Source: Solirubrobacteraceae bacterium
GTDB lineage: Bacteria > Actinomycetota > Thermoleophilia > Solirubrobacterales > Solirubrobacteraceae
DNA length: 34,189 bases
Reading direction: 5' to 3'
NCBI GenBank assembly: GCA_030681525.1
Contig: JAUXSD010000044.1
Coordinates: forward strand, 1-34,189
Below, one piece after another: positions 1-9,324 of the stretch (its first letter is position 1; each line of letters begins with the position of its first letter). The notes beneath the pieces were generated by a model. It was not told where the DNA came from. It did no database searches and was given only the letters and a program-made list of their open reading frames with translations. The position numbers and the translations under genes are program-made.

Positions 1-678
1 CGGCAGCACGACGTGCTCCCACAGGTCGTCGCGGATCTGATCGCGCGTGGCCTTGTCGTGGTGCTGCGTGGAGATCAGCAGCTTCTCGACGGCGACCGGC
101 ACCCCGTCGGAGTAGCGCACGGAGACCTGCGTCTTGCCGTCCGGGCGCAGGTAGTCCAGCGTCCCGTCGTGGCGCACGAGCGCCAGCCTCCGGGCGAGCT
201 GGTGGGCCAGCGAGATCGGCAGCGGCATGAGCTCCTCGGTCTCGATCGTCGCGTAGCCGAACATCATCCCCTGGTCCCCGGCACCCGCCAGGTCCAGCTC
301 GTCGTCGTCGTCGGGATCGGTCTGCGTCTCGTATGACTGATCGACGCCCTGCGCGATGTCCGGCGACTGCTTGTCGATCGCGTTGAGCACCGCACACGAA
401 TCGGCCGAGAAGCCCAGCTCGGCATCGATGTAGCCGATCCCCCGGATCGTCTCGCGCGCGATCTCCTGGATGTCGACGTACGTATCGGTGGAGATCTCGC
501 CGGAGACCACCACGAGGCCCGTGTTCACGAGCGTCTCGCAGGCGACGCGTCCCGTCGGGTCGTCGCGCATGACCGCGTCCAGCACGCCGTCGGAGATCTG
601 ATCGGAGACCTTGTCCGGATGACCCTCCGTCACCGACTCCGACGTGAAGAGGTATTCGTGCTGGGCGAAGCTCGTCAT
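1..678 (-). CDS. metK: S-adenosylmethionine synthetase, C-terminus outside window
   Basis: Makes SAM from methionine and ATP in the cytoplasm. The first 226 residues are present; the 3' end runs off the left edge of the window. The N-terminus reads [20 protein letters not shown] followed by [10 protein letters not shown], the classic MetK ATP/methionine-binding start, and [12 protein letters not shown] near residue 130 is the second family signature. The ATG at 678 has a GGAG ribosome site 7-9 bases upstream. It is the last visible gene of a minus-strand run (6616 to 1) of methionine-synthase-like and methyltransferase genes, 46 bases after the PfkB kinase gene, so it is probably co-transcribed with them. 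The product is certain; the operon link is inferred from spacing. Confidence 0.97.
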   Translation of the reverse strand, partial: MTSFAQHEYLFTSESVTEGHPDKVSDQISDGVLDAVMRDDPTGRVACETLVNTGLVVVSGEISTDTYVDIQEIARETIRGIGYIDAELGFSADSCAVLNAIDKQSPDIAQGVDQSYETQTDPDDDDELDLAGAGDQGMMFGYATIETEELMPLPISLAHQLARRLALVRHDGTLDYLRPDGKTQVSVRYSDGVPVAVEKLLISTQHHDKATRDQIRDDLWEHVVLP

Positions 679-724
679 GGGTGGCGCTCCTGATCGCTGG
701 TGGCTGCTGGGCTGCTGCGGCCGA

Positions 725-1663
725 TCACCGGGCCAACTCCACCCGAGCGTGATCGAAATGCGTCATCTGCTGAAGGTCGGCGACTCGTTCGTGCAGCTCG
801 TCGGCCTCGAGGCGCGCGACCCGGTCGGTGCCGAACTCCTCGACGTTGAAGGAGGCCAGCGCCGTCCCGTAGGCCATCGCCCGGCGCAGCGTCGCCTCGT
901 CGTCGAGGCGGTCGAGGTGGCGCGACAGGTAGCCGACGAAGCCCCCCGCGAACGTGTCGCCGGCGCCGGTCGGGTCGACGACGCTCTCCAGCGGGTAGGC
1001 CGGCAGGGCGAAGAAGCCATCGGCCGTCAGCAGCGCGGCGCCGTACTCCCCCTGCTTCGCGACGACCGCCGAGAGCCCCCAGGTGAGCGCTTCGCGCGCC
1101 GCCCCGACGAGACTCGGCCGGCGCGTCAGCTGGCGCAGCTCGGCGTCGTTGAGCACGAGGCAGTCGACGCCTCGACTGATCACGTCGAGCAGGTCGGCGC
1201 GCGCCGTCTCGATCCAGAGGTTCATCGAGTCCAGCGCGACCAGACGCGGTCCTTCGCACTGCTCGAGCACGTCGCGCTGCAGCGCCGGCTGGATGTTGGC
1301 CAGAAACAGCACGTCGGCCTGTCGCGACGCCGCGCTGAGCTTGGGCTGGAAGGCCTCGAAGACGCCGAGCTGTGTGTCGAGCGTCTCACGCGAGTTCAGG
1401 TCCCAGCCGTACTCGCCGGCCCAGAAGAAGCTCTTGCCCCCGGCCACCCGCTCGACATCGTCGGTGTTCGTCTCGCGGGTGGACAGCAGCGCGAGCGCGG
1501 CCTCGTCGAAGTCGTCGCCGACGGGTCCCACGACCCGCGCCTCGTCGAAGAACGACGCGGCCAGCGCGAAATGCGTCGCGGCGCCGCCGACCATCCGCTC
1601 GCGGCGGCCGAACGGCGTCGCGACGGTGTCGAAGGCGATCGAGCCGACTACCGTGATGGCCAT
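725..1663 (-). CDS. PfkB/ribokinase-family kinase (possible adenosine kinase)
   Basis: Cytoplasmic small-molecule kinase of 312 residues, normal for the family. The N-terminal ribokinase strand [10 protein letters not shown] is followed by a GG substrate-site motif (residues 26-27). The C-terminal PfkB signature [12 protein letters not shown] lies at residues 230-241, with D236 as the catalytic base and GAGD as the anion hole. I start at the ATG at 1663 because the fold begins there; an in-frame start at 1696 would add 11 unconserved residues. The substrate cannot be read from sequence. Lying between metK and methyltransferase fusions, it could phosphorylate adenosine released from S-adenosylhomocysteine, but a sugar or nucleoside kinase of other specificity is equally compatible. 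Family assignment is firm; the adenosine suggestion is context only. Confidence 0.9.
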   Translation of the reverse strand: MAITVVGSIAFDTVATPFGRRERMVGGAATHFALAASFFDEARVVGPVGDDFDEAALALLSTRETNTDDVERVAGGKSFFWAGEYGWDLNSRETLDTQLGVFEAFQPKLSAASRQADVLFLANIQPALQRDVLEQCEGPRLVALDSMNLWIETARADLLDVISRGVDCLVLNDAELRQLTRRPSLVGAAREALTWGLSAVVAKQGEYGAALLTADGFFALPAYPLESVVDPTGAGDTFAGGFVGYLSRHLDRLDDEATLRRAMAYGTALASFNVEEFGTDRVARLEADELHERVADLQQMTHFDHARVELAR

Positions 1664-1720
1664 GCCCGCAGCATGCTGAGCCGCGTTGCCGCGCACACCT
1701 CCCGTGGGGGAGGTCTTGCC

Positions 1721-2629
1721 CTACCGAAGGGTGGGAGTCTCGACCGGCGACCCGTCGTTGAGCGTCAGGCGCAGATACCGCGCGCTGGCGTCGGCGCGAT
1801 TGGATGCCTGCATCTTGCGCAGGATGTTCTTGACGTGGAACTTGACGGTGCCCTCCGAGACGAACAGCGCGCGCGCGATGTCGCCGTTGGTCTTGCCCTC
1901 CGCCATGAGCCGCAGGACGTCGATCTCGCGGCTCGTCAGGTGCGTGGTCAGGCCGTCCTCGGTGAGCAGCTCCGGAGCGCCGGCGCGACGGTCCTGCTCT
2001 TCGGAGAGGTTGCTCGACAAGTCGATCGCGCGGTCGCTCAGTTCGCCGCTGCGGGCCTCGGCCCAGGACGAGATCCGGCGGATCTCGCGCCGCTGGTCGC
2101 GTAGCCGGCGGCGCAGCACCGCGCGTTCGAACACGACGGCGAACCACGCCGCGAAGTGCTCGAGCACATCGGCATCCAGCTGCGCCAGCGGCCGCCGGCG
2201 CGGCGCGCGATCGCCGTGCAGGAACCCCACGGCGATGCCGTCCACCAGGATCGGCGTGGCGACGTACGCGCGCCACCGCAGCGTGTCGAGAAACGCGTAG
2301 CGCGCGGGCTGCGTATGGTCGATGTCGGTCACGAGCCGCGCCTGCCGGCGGCGCAGCAACTCACATTCGAGCAGCGGGTAGGACAGTCGCAGCGGGGTCT
2401 GGGCGGGCGGCGCGCCGGCGCCGGCGCCCGCGCCCATGTGAACACGCTCGACGACGAGCGTGCCGTCGTCGATCCGGCTCAGGACGACCCGGTCCAGATC
2501 GGCCGCCTCAGCGGCCGCCGCGGCGCAGCGATCGACGATCTGGCTGGCCGGCCCGAGCTGCGCAAGCTCGTCGACCGCCCGGCGCACGCGCTCGCAGGCA
2601 GCGAGCCGCAGCGCGTCGTCGGCGCCCAT
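1721..2629 (-). CDS. GAF-domain LuxR-family transcriptional regulator
   Basis: Predicted DNA-binding regulator of 302 residues. Residues about 25-170 form a GAF-like sensor ([20 protein letters not shown] and following acidic helix). A helical, arginine-rich linker covers about 170-215. Residues 228-285 are a LuxR/NarL helix-turn-helix: [15 protein letters not shown], then [20 protein letters not shown]. No phospho-receiver aspartate domain is visible, so it probably responds to a ligand or redox signal. Its ATG (2629) overlaps the TGA of the upstream homocysteine methyltransferase fusion by one base (TGATG), indicating translational coupling. It is therefore likely the dedicated regulator of the surrounding methyl-cycle genes. 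The ligand is unknown. Confidence 0.9.
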   Translation of the reverse strand: MGADDALRLAACERVRRAVDELAQLGPASQIVDRCAAAAAEAADLDRVVLSRIDDGTLVVERVHMGAGAGAGAPPAQTPLRLSYPLLECELLRRRQARLVTDIDHTQPARYAFLDTLRWRAYVATPILVDGIAVGFLHGDRAPRRRPLAQLDADVLEHFAAWFAVVFERAVLRRRLRDQRREIRRISSWAEARSGELSDRAIDLSSNLSEEQDRRAGAPELLTEDGLTTHLTSREIDVLRLMAEGKTNGDIARALFVSEGTVKFHVKNILRKMQASNRADASARYLRLTLNDGSPVETPTLR

Positions 2630-4410
2630 CACAGCTCCCCGAGGCCCAGCGGTCCAGCCGAGTCGGCCGGTTGCCGGCGAATCTCGAGCAGGTACGCCGC
2701 GAGCAGGTCGCCATCGCCGGCGCGGATATGGCTGGCGTCGCTCAGACGCTCCACGCGCGAGACCTGGGCGCGGTGCTTCTGAAGCTCGACGGGGAACGGG
2801 AAGACGCCGTACTCGACGACCCGCACCTCCATGCCGGCGGCCGCGAGCAGCTCGGCGGTGCGTCGCTGCGACAGGATCGACAGCTGCACGACATAGGCGA
2901 TGCCCTCCGGCGCGAGCGCGTCGGCCAGCTTCGTCAGCACCGGGTCGAGCGGCGTCCGGCCCCAGTAGTCGACCGGCCGGTGTCCGGTGGCGTGCGACTC
3001 GGGATCGACGGGGGTCTGCTCGACACACGCCACGATGACCTCGTAGCGCTCCTCCGGCACCCACGGGAAGATGTCGATCTGCGCGGCGGTCACGCGGTCG
3101 CCGACCCCGTTTCGCTGCGCGTTGGTCTCGGTGTTGCGCACCGCGCGCTCGTCGATGTCGATGGCGCGTACGTGCGACGCGCCGTTGAGCGCCAGCTGGA
3201 TGCCGAGGATGCCGGTGCCGCATCCGATGTCCAGGCAGCGCTGATGCGCTCCGATGGACTGGTCGTAGAGGTAGCGCCAGACCATGAGGCTCGCGCTCGA
3301 CGGCGGCACGACGCCGGGGTCGGCCGCGAGGTCCGGAAACGGCAGCGGATGCAGCGAGCGGCCGCGGTGATCGGTCCACGGCGGAGCGGGCCTCGGCTCC
3401 TCCTCGAGGAACTCGTCGCCGGCCGGCGTCCGCGCCGCGGGCGCCGGCCCCGATCCGGCCGGCGCCTGCTCGAGCTGCTCGCGGGCGGCCGCGACGTGGT
3501 CGGGGCCGACGCCGCAGCAGCCGCCGATGATCTGCGCTCCCTCCGCTCGCCAGCGCAGCGCCATCGCCGCGTACTCGGGGCTGCCGACGCCCGGCTCGAA
3601 GCGCCAGCCCTCGTCGGTGTAGTAGCCGAGGTTGGGGTAGACGCCCAGCGGCAGGTCGGTGAAGTCGCGCAGGTACGAGAGCATCCCGTCGACGTGGTCG
3701 GGCGGGATGCAGTTGATCATCAGCGCATCGATGCCCATCTGCTCGAAGCGCGCCGCCGCTCGGCCGAAGCTGTCTCCCTCCGGCCCACCCCAGTGCTGGC
3801 CGTAGACGCTGCACAGGCCGTGCCGGCAGCGGCGGAACGACAGCCAGACCGGCAGCCCCGTGTCGAGCAGCGCCTGGACCGTGGCGAACAGCGACGGCCG
3901 CACGACCGTCAGCGTCTCGAGCAGGATGAGATCGGGCGGCTCGTGGGCGAACAGCCGCGCGAGCAGCCTGATCGTGCTCTCGCCCTCGTCGGAGTCGACG
4001 TCGCCGTTGATCGAGAACGCGACGGCGCAGGTCTCGTCGCGGCCGCCCTCGGTGACCGCCTGCCGGGCGAGACGCAGCCCGCGGCGCGCAAGGTCCATCC
4101 AGTGCACCGGCTGCGTCGAGCTCCAGTGGGGGGCGACCCCGTTGAGGAGGGCGCTCGGCAGGCCCCAGGTGTTCGTCGAGATGACGTCGCAGCCGGCCGC
4201 GACGTACTCGCGGTGCACGTCGCGTACCGCGGCCGCCTCCTCGACGAGCGCGCGCGTACCCCACAGGCGCTCGTCGACGGCGTGCTCGGCGTTGCTGAGG
4301 TGCGGTAGCTCCGTCCCCGTCGCGCCGTCGAGGACCACGCACTGGCCCGCGCCGATCTTGTCGAGAACTCGACCGTACGGCGCTGAGTGCGTGAGCGGCA
4401 CTACTGACAC
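2629..4410 (-). CDS. Homocysteine S-methyltransferase fused to class I SAM methyltransferase
   Basis: A 593-residue two-domain enzyme. Residues about 12-312 form a Hcy S-methyltransferase (pfam02574-type) barrel. It has LDGATGTEL at 27-35 and a complete zinc/thiol site: C234 in MINC and C298-C299 in GGCCG. After a Pro/Ala/Glu-rich linker (about 315-350), residues about 370-580 form a Rossmann methyltransferase with motif [13 protein letters not shown] (393-404) and an acidic loop AIDIDERA (416-423). Free-standing Hcy methyltransferases are about 300 residues and lack the second domain. The first domain should methylate homocysteine to methionine from a methyl-sulfonium or similar donor; the second should move a methyl from SAM to an unknown acceptor. 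Start is GTG at 4410 or 4401; neither has a clear ribosome site. The domain calls are firm; the combined reaction is unknown. Confidence 0.88.
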   Translation of the reverse strand: MSVVPLTHSAPYGRVLDKIGAGQCVVLDGATGTELPHLSNAEHAVDERLWGTRALVEEAAAVRDVHREYVAAGCDVISTNTWGLPSALLNGVAPHWSSTQPVHWMDLARRGLRLARQAVTEGGRDETCAVAFSINGDVDSDEGESTIRLLARLFAHEPPDLILLETLTVVRPSLFATVQALLDTGLPVWLSFRRCRHGLCSVYGQHWGGPEGDSFGRAAARFEQMGIDALMINCIPPDHVDGMLSYLRDFTDLPLGVYPNLGYYTDEGWRFEPGVGSPEYAAMALRWRAEGAQIIGGCCGVGPDHVAAAREQLEQAPAGSGPAPAARTPAGDEFLEEEPRPAPPWTDHRGRSLHPLPFPDLAADPGVVPPSSASLMVWRYLYDQSIGAHQRCLDIGCGTGILGIQLALNGASHVRAIDIDERAVRNTETNAQRNGVGDRVTAAQIDIFPWVPEERYEVIVACVEQTPVDPESHATGHRPVDYWGRTPLDPVLTKLADALAPEGIAYVVQLSILSQRRTAELLAAAGMEVRVVEYGVFPFPVELQKHRAQVSRVERLSDASHIRAGDGDLLAAYLLEIRRQPADSAGPLGLGEL

Positions 4411-4507
4411 GGTGAAAGCAAGAGACGCACCGGTCTCCCCCGGAAGCGGACCCTACGCTCGCGCACAGGACCCGTCAAACCGGCGAGGACCTCGAGGAGA
4501 TCTCGCC

Positions 4508-6616
4508 TCACCCCCTGGTGGCGGCCGTGATGTACGTCCAGCAGGCGTTGAACGAGTCGCGCCCGCCGAAGATCGTGTCGATCGCGTGGCGCATGATCCG
4601 CAGCCGATCGCGCACCGCCTCCTCGGACGGCTCCGCGCCCTCGATGCGCTTCGTGCCGCCGACCCAGCCGAGGACGGCCTCGTGGTACGCGGTCATGAGC
4701 TCGTACCACTCGGTGACGTTGGCGACGATCGTCGCCTGGCTGACGTCGGTCACCGTCAGGCCGTTGCGCTCGAGCGCCTCGGTGTAGTGCTCCAGCGGGC
4801 GCGGATGCATGAACACGCGGTCGCGGTGCGCGTGATGCGCCTGCAGGCGCTCCGTGTCGTCGAGCACGTCGCGGTACTGGGCGTACTCCGGGTCGCTGCG
4901 CACGAGGCTCTCGGCGAGGTCGTTGATCACCCAGACCGTCTCGTCGAGGATCCATTCGCCGGGCTTGGCGCTCGGGTTGCGCAGGTTGCCGGAGTTGATG
5001 AACACCTTTCCGCCCGGCTTCAGCGCCCGCACCCAGGCCGACGTCACCTCGTCGAGGTCGGGATAGAGGTGGATGGCGTTGACCGCCGCGATCGCATCGA
5101 CGCCGCGCTCCAGCAACTCGGGCCCGAGCACTTCGTCGAGGGACTGCAACCGCTTCTCCTCCTTGATGAAGCGCAGCAGGCGCGCCGCGAAGCGTGCGTC
5201 GTCCTTGTACTTCTCATGTGCGACGCGCAGGAACTTCGCCGACGCATCGACGACGACGATGCCGACGGCGCGATCGAAGATCCGCAGGCGCAGGCGATCG
5301 AGCAGGATGCCGGTGCCGCCGGAGTAGTCGACGAGGATGTCGCCGTCCTTGAGGTGCGCCGCAAGCTGCGTGACGCTCGGGTTGAGGTTGTCGTACCAGC
5401 CGTGCTCGTCGACGTGGTCGTAGGCCAGGCCCGCCTCGCTGAGCGGCGCGCGCGTCCATTCCTCGTCGGGGATGCGGTCAAAGCCGGCCGGCCACTCGAA
5501 CGCCGGCTTGGCCCGCGGCACGGCGAGGCGATCGCAGGTCGCGCGGTGCAGCTCGAACAGCTCGTCGACGACGGCGGAGCCGCCGCGGCCCCATCCGCAG
5601 TCGGTGGCCACCCCGAAGCCCTGCACGTAGCGGCTCGCGCAGCTGATCCGCCGCCGCGCCCCGACCTTGCCGTCCTGCAGGTGCAGCACGCCGAGATACA
5701 GCTCCGTCGTGCGATCGAGGCGCAGCTCGCGCAACGGGGCGAAGTACTCGTCCTCGGCCTGCGCCGGGACCGGCAGATGGATCCAGTTCAACGGGCGGTA
5801 GATCGCGGTCGCGAGCGCGTTGGCGACCTCGACGAGCTTGCGCGTGTCATCGGGAACGATGAAGTGCCCGTGGTAGTCGTCGCCGTAGCACAGGTGAAAG
5901 CCCAGCTCGACGTCCGCGGGAACGGCCCGGCTGACGCGCAGGAGGCGCTCGAGCACCCCGGCTCGCGTGCCTTCGAACCAGGCCGGGCTGATGCCTTCGA
6001 GGATCGCGAACTCCAGCCGCGTGTCCCACTGCAGCGCGAGCTGGTCGTGCGGCACCGCGGCGAAGATCGCGTCGAGCTCGCGCAGGACCTGCGCCTCGTA
6101 GACCGGCTCGACCTGCGCCCGGTGCTCCGGATCGATGAACGCGCTGACGGGCGCCAGCGGCGTCGGCAACGAGACCTGAAAGCGCACGTGCGCCGGGATC
6201 ACCCCGTCGCGCTTGAGCTTGGCGAAGATGGCGAAGGACGACAGCGCCGCGTCGGCGAACCCGAGGTTGTCGAGCACGATGTCCTCGGCGCGCTCGCCGT
6301 CGCGTAGCCGCAGCTTGGGCAGCGTGCGGTAGCTGTCGGCGCCGGGGGGGCCGACCTCGAACTGCGGCAGGGCGCTGAAGACGGGGTACTGCCAGAGGAT
6401 CCAGTCAGCCCGCGGTCCGGGCTCGCCGTCGGGCAGCCGGCGCAGGCGGTCGCCGAGCGCCTCGGCGGTACGGCGAAAGACGTCCTCGACGCGTCCCAGC
6501 GGCACGCTGCCGACGAGATGGGCGCCCACCGGTGCGGGCGGCGCCAGCGCGTCGGCCGCGGCGGCCTCCTCGTCGGTATGCGTTGCCGCCGTCGCGATCG
6601 TCGCCTGCTCGGTCAT
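4508..6616 (-). CDS. MetE-like zinc barrel fused to class I SAM methyltransferase
   Basis: A 702-residue fusion. Residues about 30-370 resemble the C-terminal catalytic barrel of cobalamin-independent methionine synthase. GSVPLGRVEDVF opens the barrel, GFHLCYGD supplies H241 and C243, and DCGWGR supplies C340, matching the His-x-Cys and distal Cys zinc ligands of MetE. Residues about 400-700 are a Rossmann methyltransferase with motif I VDYSGGTGILLD (429-440), acidic loop VVVDAS (454-459) and post-motif NAIHLYPDL (513-521). The N-terminal 28 residues are low-complexity Ala/Glu. It is the first gene of the minus-strand set, 97 bases ahead of the homocysteine methyltransferase fusion, whose barrel-plus-methyltransferase layout it repeats with an unrelated barrel. 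The substrate is unknown. ATG at 6616 follows GAGAGG by 12 bases. Confidence 0.85.
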   Translation of the reverse strand: MTEQATIATAATHTDEEAAAADALAPPAPVGAHLVGSVPLGRVEDVFRRTAEALGDRLRRLPDGEPGPRADWILWQYPVFSALPQFEVGPPGADSYRTLPKLRLRDGERAEDIVLDNLGFADAALSSFAIFAKLKRDGVIPAHVRFQVSLPTPLAPVSAFIDPEHRAQVEPVYEAQVLRELDAIFAAVPHDQLALQWDTRLEFAILEGISPAWFEGTRAGVLERLLRVSRAVPADVELGFHLCYGDDYHGHFIVPDDTRKLVEVANALATAIYRPLNWIHLPVPAQAEDEYFAPLRELRLDRTTELYLGVLHLQDGKVGARRRISCASRYVQGFGVATDCGWGRGGSAVVDELFELHRATCDRLAVPRAKPAFEWPAGFDRIPDEEWTRAPLSEAGLAYDHVDEHGWYDNLNPSVTQLAAHLKDGDILVDYSGGTGILLDRLRLRIFDRAVGIVVVDASAKFLRVAHEKYKDDARFAARLLRFIKEEKRLQSLDEVLGPELLERGVDAIAAVNAIHLYPDLDEVTSAWVRALKPGGKVFINSGNLRNPSAKPGEWILDETVWVINDLAESLVRSDPEYAQYRDVLDDTERLQAHHAHRDRVFMHPRPLEHYTEALERNGLTVTDVSQATIVANVTEWYELMTAYHEAVLGWVGGTKRIEGAEPSEEAVRDRLRIMRHAIDTIFGGRDSFNACWTYITAATRG

Positions 6617-6692
6617 CGTCGCTCATCACCTCTCGGGTCGGGTCCGGCTGACACCCGGGCCACGTCGTTGTCTCTCTCGGACCGGCCCGGCG

Positions 6693-6721
6693 ACGATATG
6701 GCCGGTCTGGAAGCGCAGCAA
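6693..6721 (-). promoter_or_regulatory. Predicted sigma-70 promoter of the methyl-cycle operon
   Basis: Read on the minus strand: a -35 TTGCTG (6721-6716), a 17-bp spacer and a -10 TATCGT (6698-6693). This gives a leader of about 70 bases before the ATG at 6616. It lies in the 210-bp divergent gap shared with the thiolase gene. No transcription data; called by eye from consensus and spacing. Confidence 0.4.
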
Positions 6722-6826
6722 CGCGCCGGAAGGGGGGAATCACCTGCTCTATCGGGGAGTCATGCGTGTCATCGCGCCCGCGTGCTGATAGAGACCGACC
6801 ATGGCCGACATCACGAGGCAATTCGT

Positions 6827-7987
6827 GTGACCTGCGCCCACATCATCGGCTCGGCGGCGACGCGGTGCGGGCGATTCGCCGACGCCACGGTGGCCGGCCT
6901 GGCCATCGAGGCGCTCGACGGCGCGCTCGCCGACGCGGGCCCGGACACGGGCCGCATCGAGGCGATCTTCTTCGCCAACGCGCTGTCGGGCCTGATGACC
7001 GGTCAGGAGTGCGTGCGCGGGCAGATCGCCCTGCGCCACTCGCGCTACGGGGGGATCCCGACGGTGAACGTCGAGAACGCGTGCGCGAGCGGGTCGACGG
7101 CGCTGCACCTCGCCAGCATCGCGATCGAATCGGGGCTGTACGAGACGGTCGCCGTCGTCGGATCCGAGAAGATGTCGCACCCGGACAAGCGCCGGCCGAT
7201 CCAGGCGCTCGCCGGCGCCGCCGACGTCGATCTCCTCGCCGACGCTCCGGAGGATCACAGCGTGTTCATGGACAGCTACGCCGAACGCGCTCGCGCGCGG
7301 ATCGAGCGCAACGGCTGGAGCCCCGCGGACTTCGCCCGCGTCGTCGTCAAGAACCGCCGCCACGCGGTCCACAATCCCGGCGCGCAGTTTCGCGCTGCGA
7401 TGACCGTCGACGAGGTGCTGTCGAGCCGGATGATCACCGCGCCGCTGACGCTTCCGATGTGCTCGCCGATCGGCGACGGAGCCGCCGCGCTGATCGTGAC
7501 CGGCGCGCCGAACGGAGCCGCCGCGCCGATCCGCATCCGCGCCAGCGCACTGAGCGCGACCGGCGGACCGGCGCCGGGTTCGGTCGTGCAGCGCGCGAGC
7601 GTGGCGGCCCGCGAGCAGAGCGGTCTGAGCGCCGAGGACGTCGATGTCATCGAGGTGCACGACGCCACGGCGTCCGCCGAGCTCGAGGCGTATGAGCATC
7701 TCGGGCTGGCGGCGACGGGCGAGGGCAACCGCCTGATCGTGGAGGGCAAGACCGTGCTGGGCGGCGCGCTGCCGGTCAACACCGGCGGCGGTCTGCTCTC
7801 GCGCGGACATCCGGTCGGCGCGACGGGAGTCCTGCAGATCGTCGAGCTCGTCGCGCAGCTGCGCGGGCGGGCGGGCGAACGCCAGGTCGACCTCGAGCCG
7901 AGGCTCGCGCTCGCCCAGAACGCGGGCGGCTTCGTGGAGGGCGATAATGCGGTGGCCGTGATCACGGTGCTGGAGCGTGAGCGATAG
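6827..7987 (+). CDS. Thiolase-family protein (SCP2-type acyl-CoA C-acyltransferase-like)
   Basis: A 386-residue thiolase-fold protein, the family's usual length. The nucleophile is C86 in NVENACASGS. H328 lies in the RGHPVGATG motif (326-334), and EVHDATASAE (276-285) matches SCP2-type thiolases. The position usually holding the second catalytic cysteine reads AQNAGGF (363-369), without cysteine. That is common in thiolase-like SCP2 relatives and leaves open whether it cleaves or condenses acyl-CoA. I start at GTG 6827, which has GAGG at 6815-6818, 8 bases upstream; the longer open frame back to 6518 overlaps the divergent gene. It runs divergently from the methyl-cycle operon and lies 143 bases before the MetE-like gene. 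Its substrate and its link to methyl metabolism are unknown. Confidence 0.87.
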   Translation: MTCAHIIGSAATRCGRFADATVAGLAIEALDGALADAGPDTGRIEAIFFANALSGLMTGQECVRGQIALRHSRYGGIPTVNVENACASGSTALHLASIAIESGLYETVAVVGSEKMSHPDKRRPIQALAGAADVDLLADAPEDHSVFMDSYAERARARIERNGWSPADFARVVVKNRRHAVHNPGAQFRAAMTVDEVLSSRMITAPLTLPMCSPIGDGAAALIVTGAPNGAAAPIRIRASALSATGGPAPGSVVQRASVAAREQSGLSAEDVDVIEVHDATASAELEAYEHLGLAATGEGNRLIVEGKTVLGGALPVNTGGGLLSRGHPVGATGVLQIVELVAQLRGRAGERQVDLEPRLALAQNAGGFVEGDNAVAVITVLERER

Positions 7988-8130
7988 CGCCAAAAGCACG
8001 ACGACGACAGGTGGGGCCCATGACTGGGTGAGAGAAGCTGTGTCACGGGAGGGGTGTTGCAGTAGCTCTGACGAGGCAGGGCCGTTCAGGTGGCGGTGGC
8101 AGAAGAGAGACCAATGAGGAGGAGAGCTGC

Positions 8131-9288
8131 ATGACCGATTACGACCCGAGGACCGACACGGGCATTCCGACCGAGCCGGTCGGTTCGCTTCCGCGGCCGG
8201 CGAAGCTGCAGGCGGCCTACGCGGAGTACGACGAGGGCAAGATCTCCAAGGAGGACCTCGAGAAGCTGCAGGACGAGGCCTGCAAGGACTCGATCGAGAA
8301 GGGTGAGGCGACCGGCGAGCCGATCATCTCCGACGGCGAGCAGCGCTGGTCCTCGTTCGCGACGTACCCGATCGCCGACACGCTGGCCGGCACCGGCCTG
8401 GCCGACAACCTCGCGCCGGGCGGGCAGTTCTTCGCGATCTTCGCCGACGGCCACGGCCGCCAGCTGCCCAAGCTCGTGGGCGGACCGCTGAAGTACAACT
8501 TCTACGCCGCCGACACGCTGAAGAAGTCGCTGCCCTACGCGACGAAGCCGATGAAGCAGGCCGTCATCGCGCCGTCGATGCTCGCGCTGCTGTACCCGCT
8601 CAAGGACCCGGTCGAGGGCTACTCGCGCGAGGAGTTCGAGGAGGACATCGTGCAGGAGTGCACGACGGACATCCGCAAGGCCTTCGAGGCCGGCGCCGCC
8701 CGCGTCTCGATCGACTTCACGGAAGGCCGGCTGGCGACGCGCGAGGATCCGCGCAACCCGTGGACGGGCGCGGGCCTGCTGCCGCACTTCATCGAGCTCA
8801 ACAACCGCGTGCTGGCGAACTTCTCCGACGCGGAGCGGACGAAGATCGGCATCCACACGTGCCCAGGCGGGGACCGCGACTCGGTGCACTCGGCCGACGT
8901 GCCCTACAACAACCTCCTGCCGGAGATGTTCAAGATCAACGCCGGCTACTTCCTCATCCAGCTCGCGTCCGAGCGTGAGAAGGACCCGGTCTACGAGTCG
9001 ATCGGACAGCACAGCCGCGACGATCAGATGTGCTACATCGGGGTGACGAACCCGGGCAACCCGCGGGTGGAGAGCGCCCAGGAGATCTGCGACCGGATCG
9101 TGCGGGCCGCGGACTTCATCCCGAAGGAGCGTCTGGGCACCACCGACGACTGCGGGTTCTCGCCGTTCTCGATCGACGAGAAGCCCAACCACGGCTCGCC
9201 GGACTACGCCCGCGAGGTGGCGTTCCAGAAGATCGCCAACCGTGTCGAGGGCACCCGCCGCGCCGCCGAGCAGCTCGGCGTCAGCTGA
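8131..9288 (+). CDS. Stand-alone MetE-like (cobalamin-independent methionine synthase family) protein
   Basis: A 385-residue protein matching only the C-terminal catalytic half of MetE (full MetE is about 750 residues). The barrel starts with EPVGSLPRP, and ISDGEQRWSSF (66-76) is the substrate-side segment. Zinc ligands H242 and C244 lie in IHTCPGGD and C341 in DCGFSPF; E281 could be the fourth ligand. Lacking the N-terminal MetE half, it probably takes its methyl group from something other than polyglutamylated methyl-folate, or from a partner protein. An excellent AGGAGG at 8117-8122, 8 bases before the ATG, suggests strong translation. It is followed by a hairpin and a folate-fold gene. 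Family assignment is firm; acceptor and donor are unknown. Confidence 0.9.
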   Translation: MTDYDPRTDTGIPTEPVGSLPRPAKLQAAYAEYDEGKISKEDLEKLQDEACKDSIEKGEATGEPIISDGEQRWSSFATYPIADTLAGTGLADNLAPGGQFFAIFADGHGRQLPKLVGGPLKYNFYAADTLKKSLPYATKPMKQAVIAPSMLALLYPLKDPVEGYSREEFEEDIVQECTTDIRKAFEAGAARVSIDFTEGRLATREDPRNPWTGAGLLPHFIELNNRVLANFSDAERTKIGIHTCPGGDRDSVHSADVPYNNLLPEMFKINAGYFLIQLASEREKDPVYESIGQHSRDDQMCYIGVTNPGNPRVESAQEICDRIVRAADFIPKERLGTTDDCGFSPFSIDEKPNHGSPDYAREVAFQKIANRVEGTRRAAEQLGVS

Positions 9289-9324
9289 AAGACACGACGG
9301 CGTTCGCGAGCGACCGATGAACGC

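Noticed and set aside
644..2104. Long open frame on the plus strand (486 codons)
   Set aside because: Antisense to the PfkB and LuxR genes, Arg/Val/Glu-rich composition without any family motif; a GC-rich shadow.
3860..6307. 815-codon open frame on the plus strand
   Set aside because: Antisense to both fusion genes, whose minus-strand frames carry clear catalytic motifs; this frame has none.
6617..6826. Possible SAM or SAH riboswitch ahead of the methyl-cycle operon
   Set aside because: Read on both strands for recognisable SAM and SAH aptamer cores; none seen. A short inverted pair (6747-6753 with 6787-6793) is too weak alone.
7988..8130. Purine-rich 143-base leader before the MetE-like gene as a structured RNA
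   Set aside because: No long stem or known aptamer core recognised; only the strong ribosome site at 8117-8122 can be supported.
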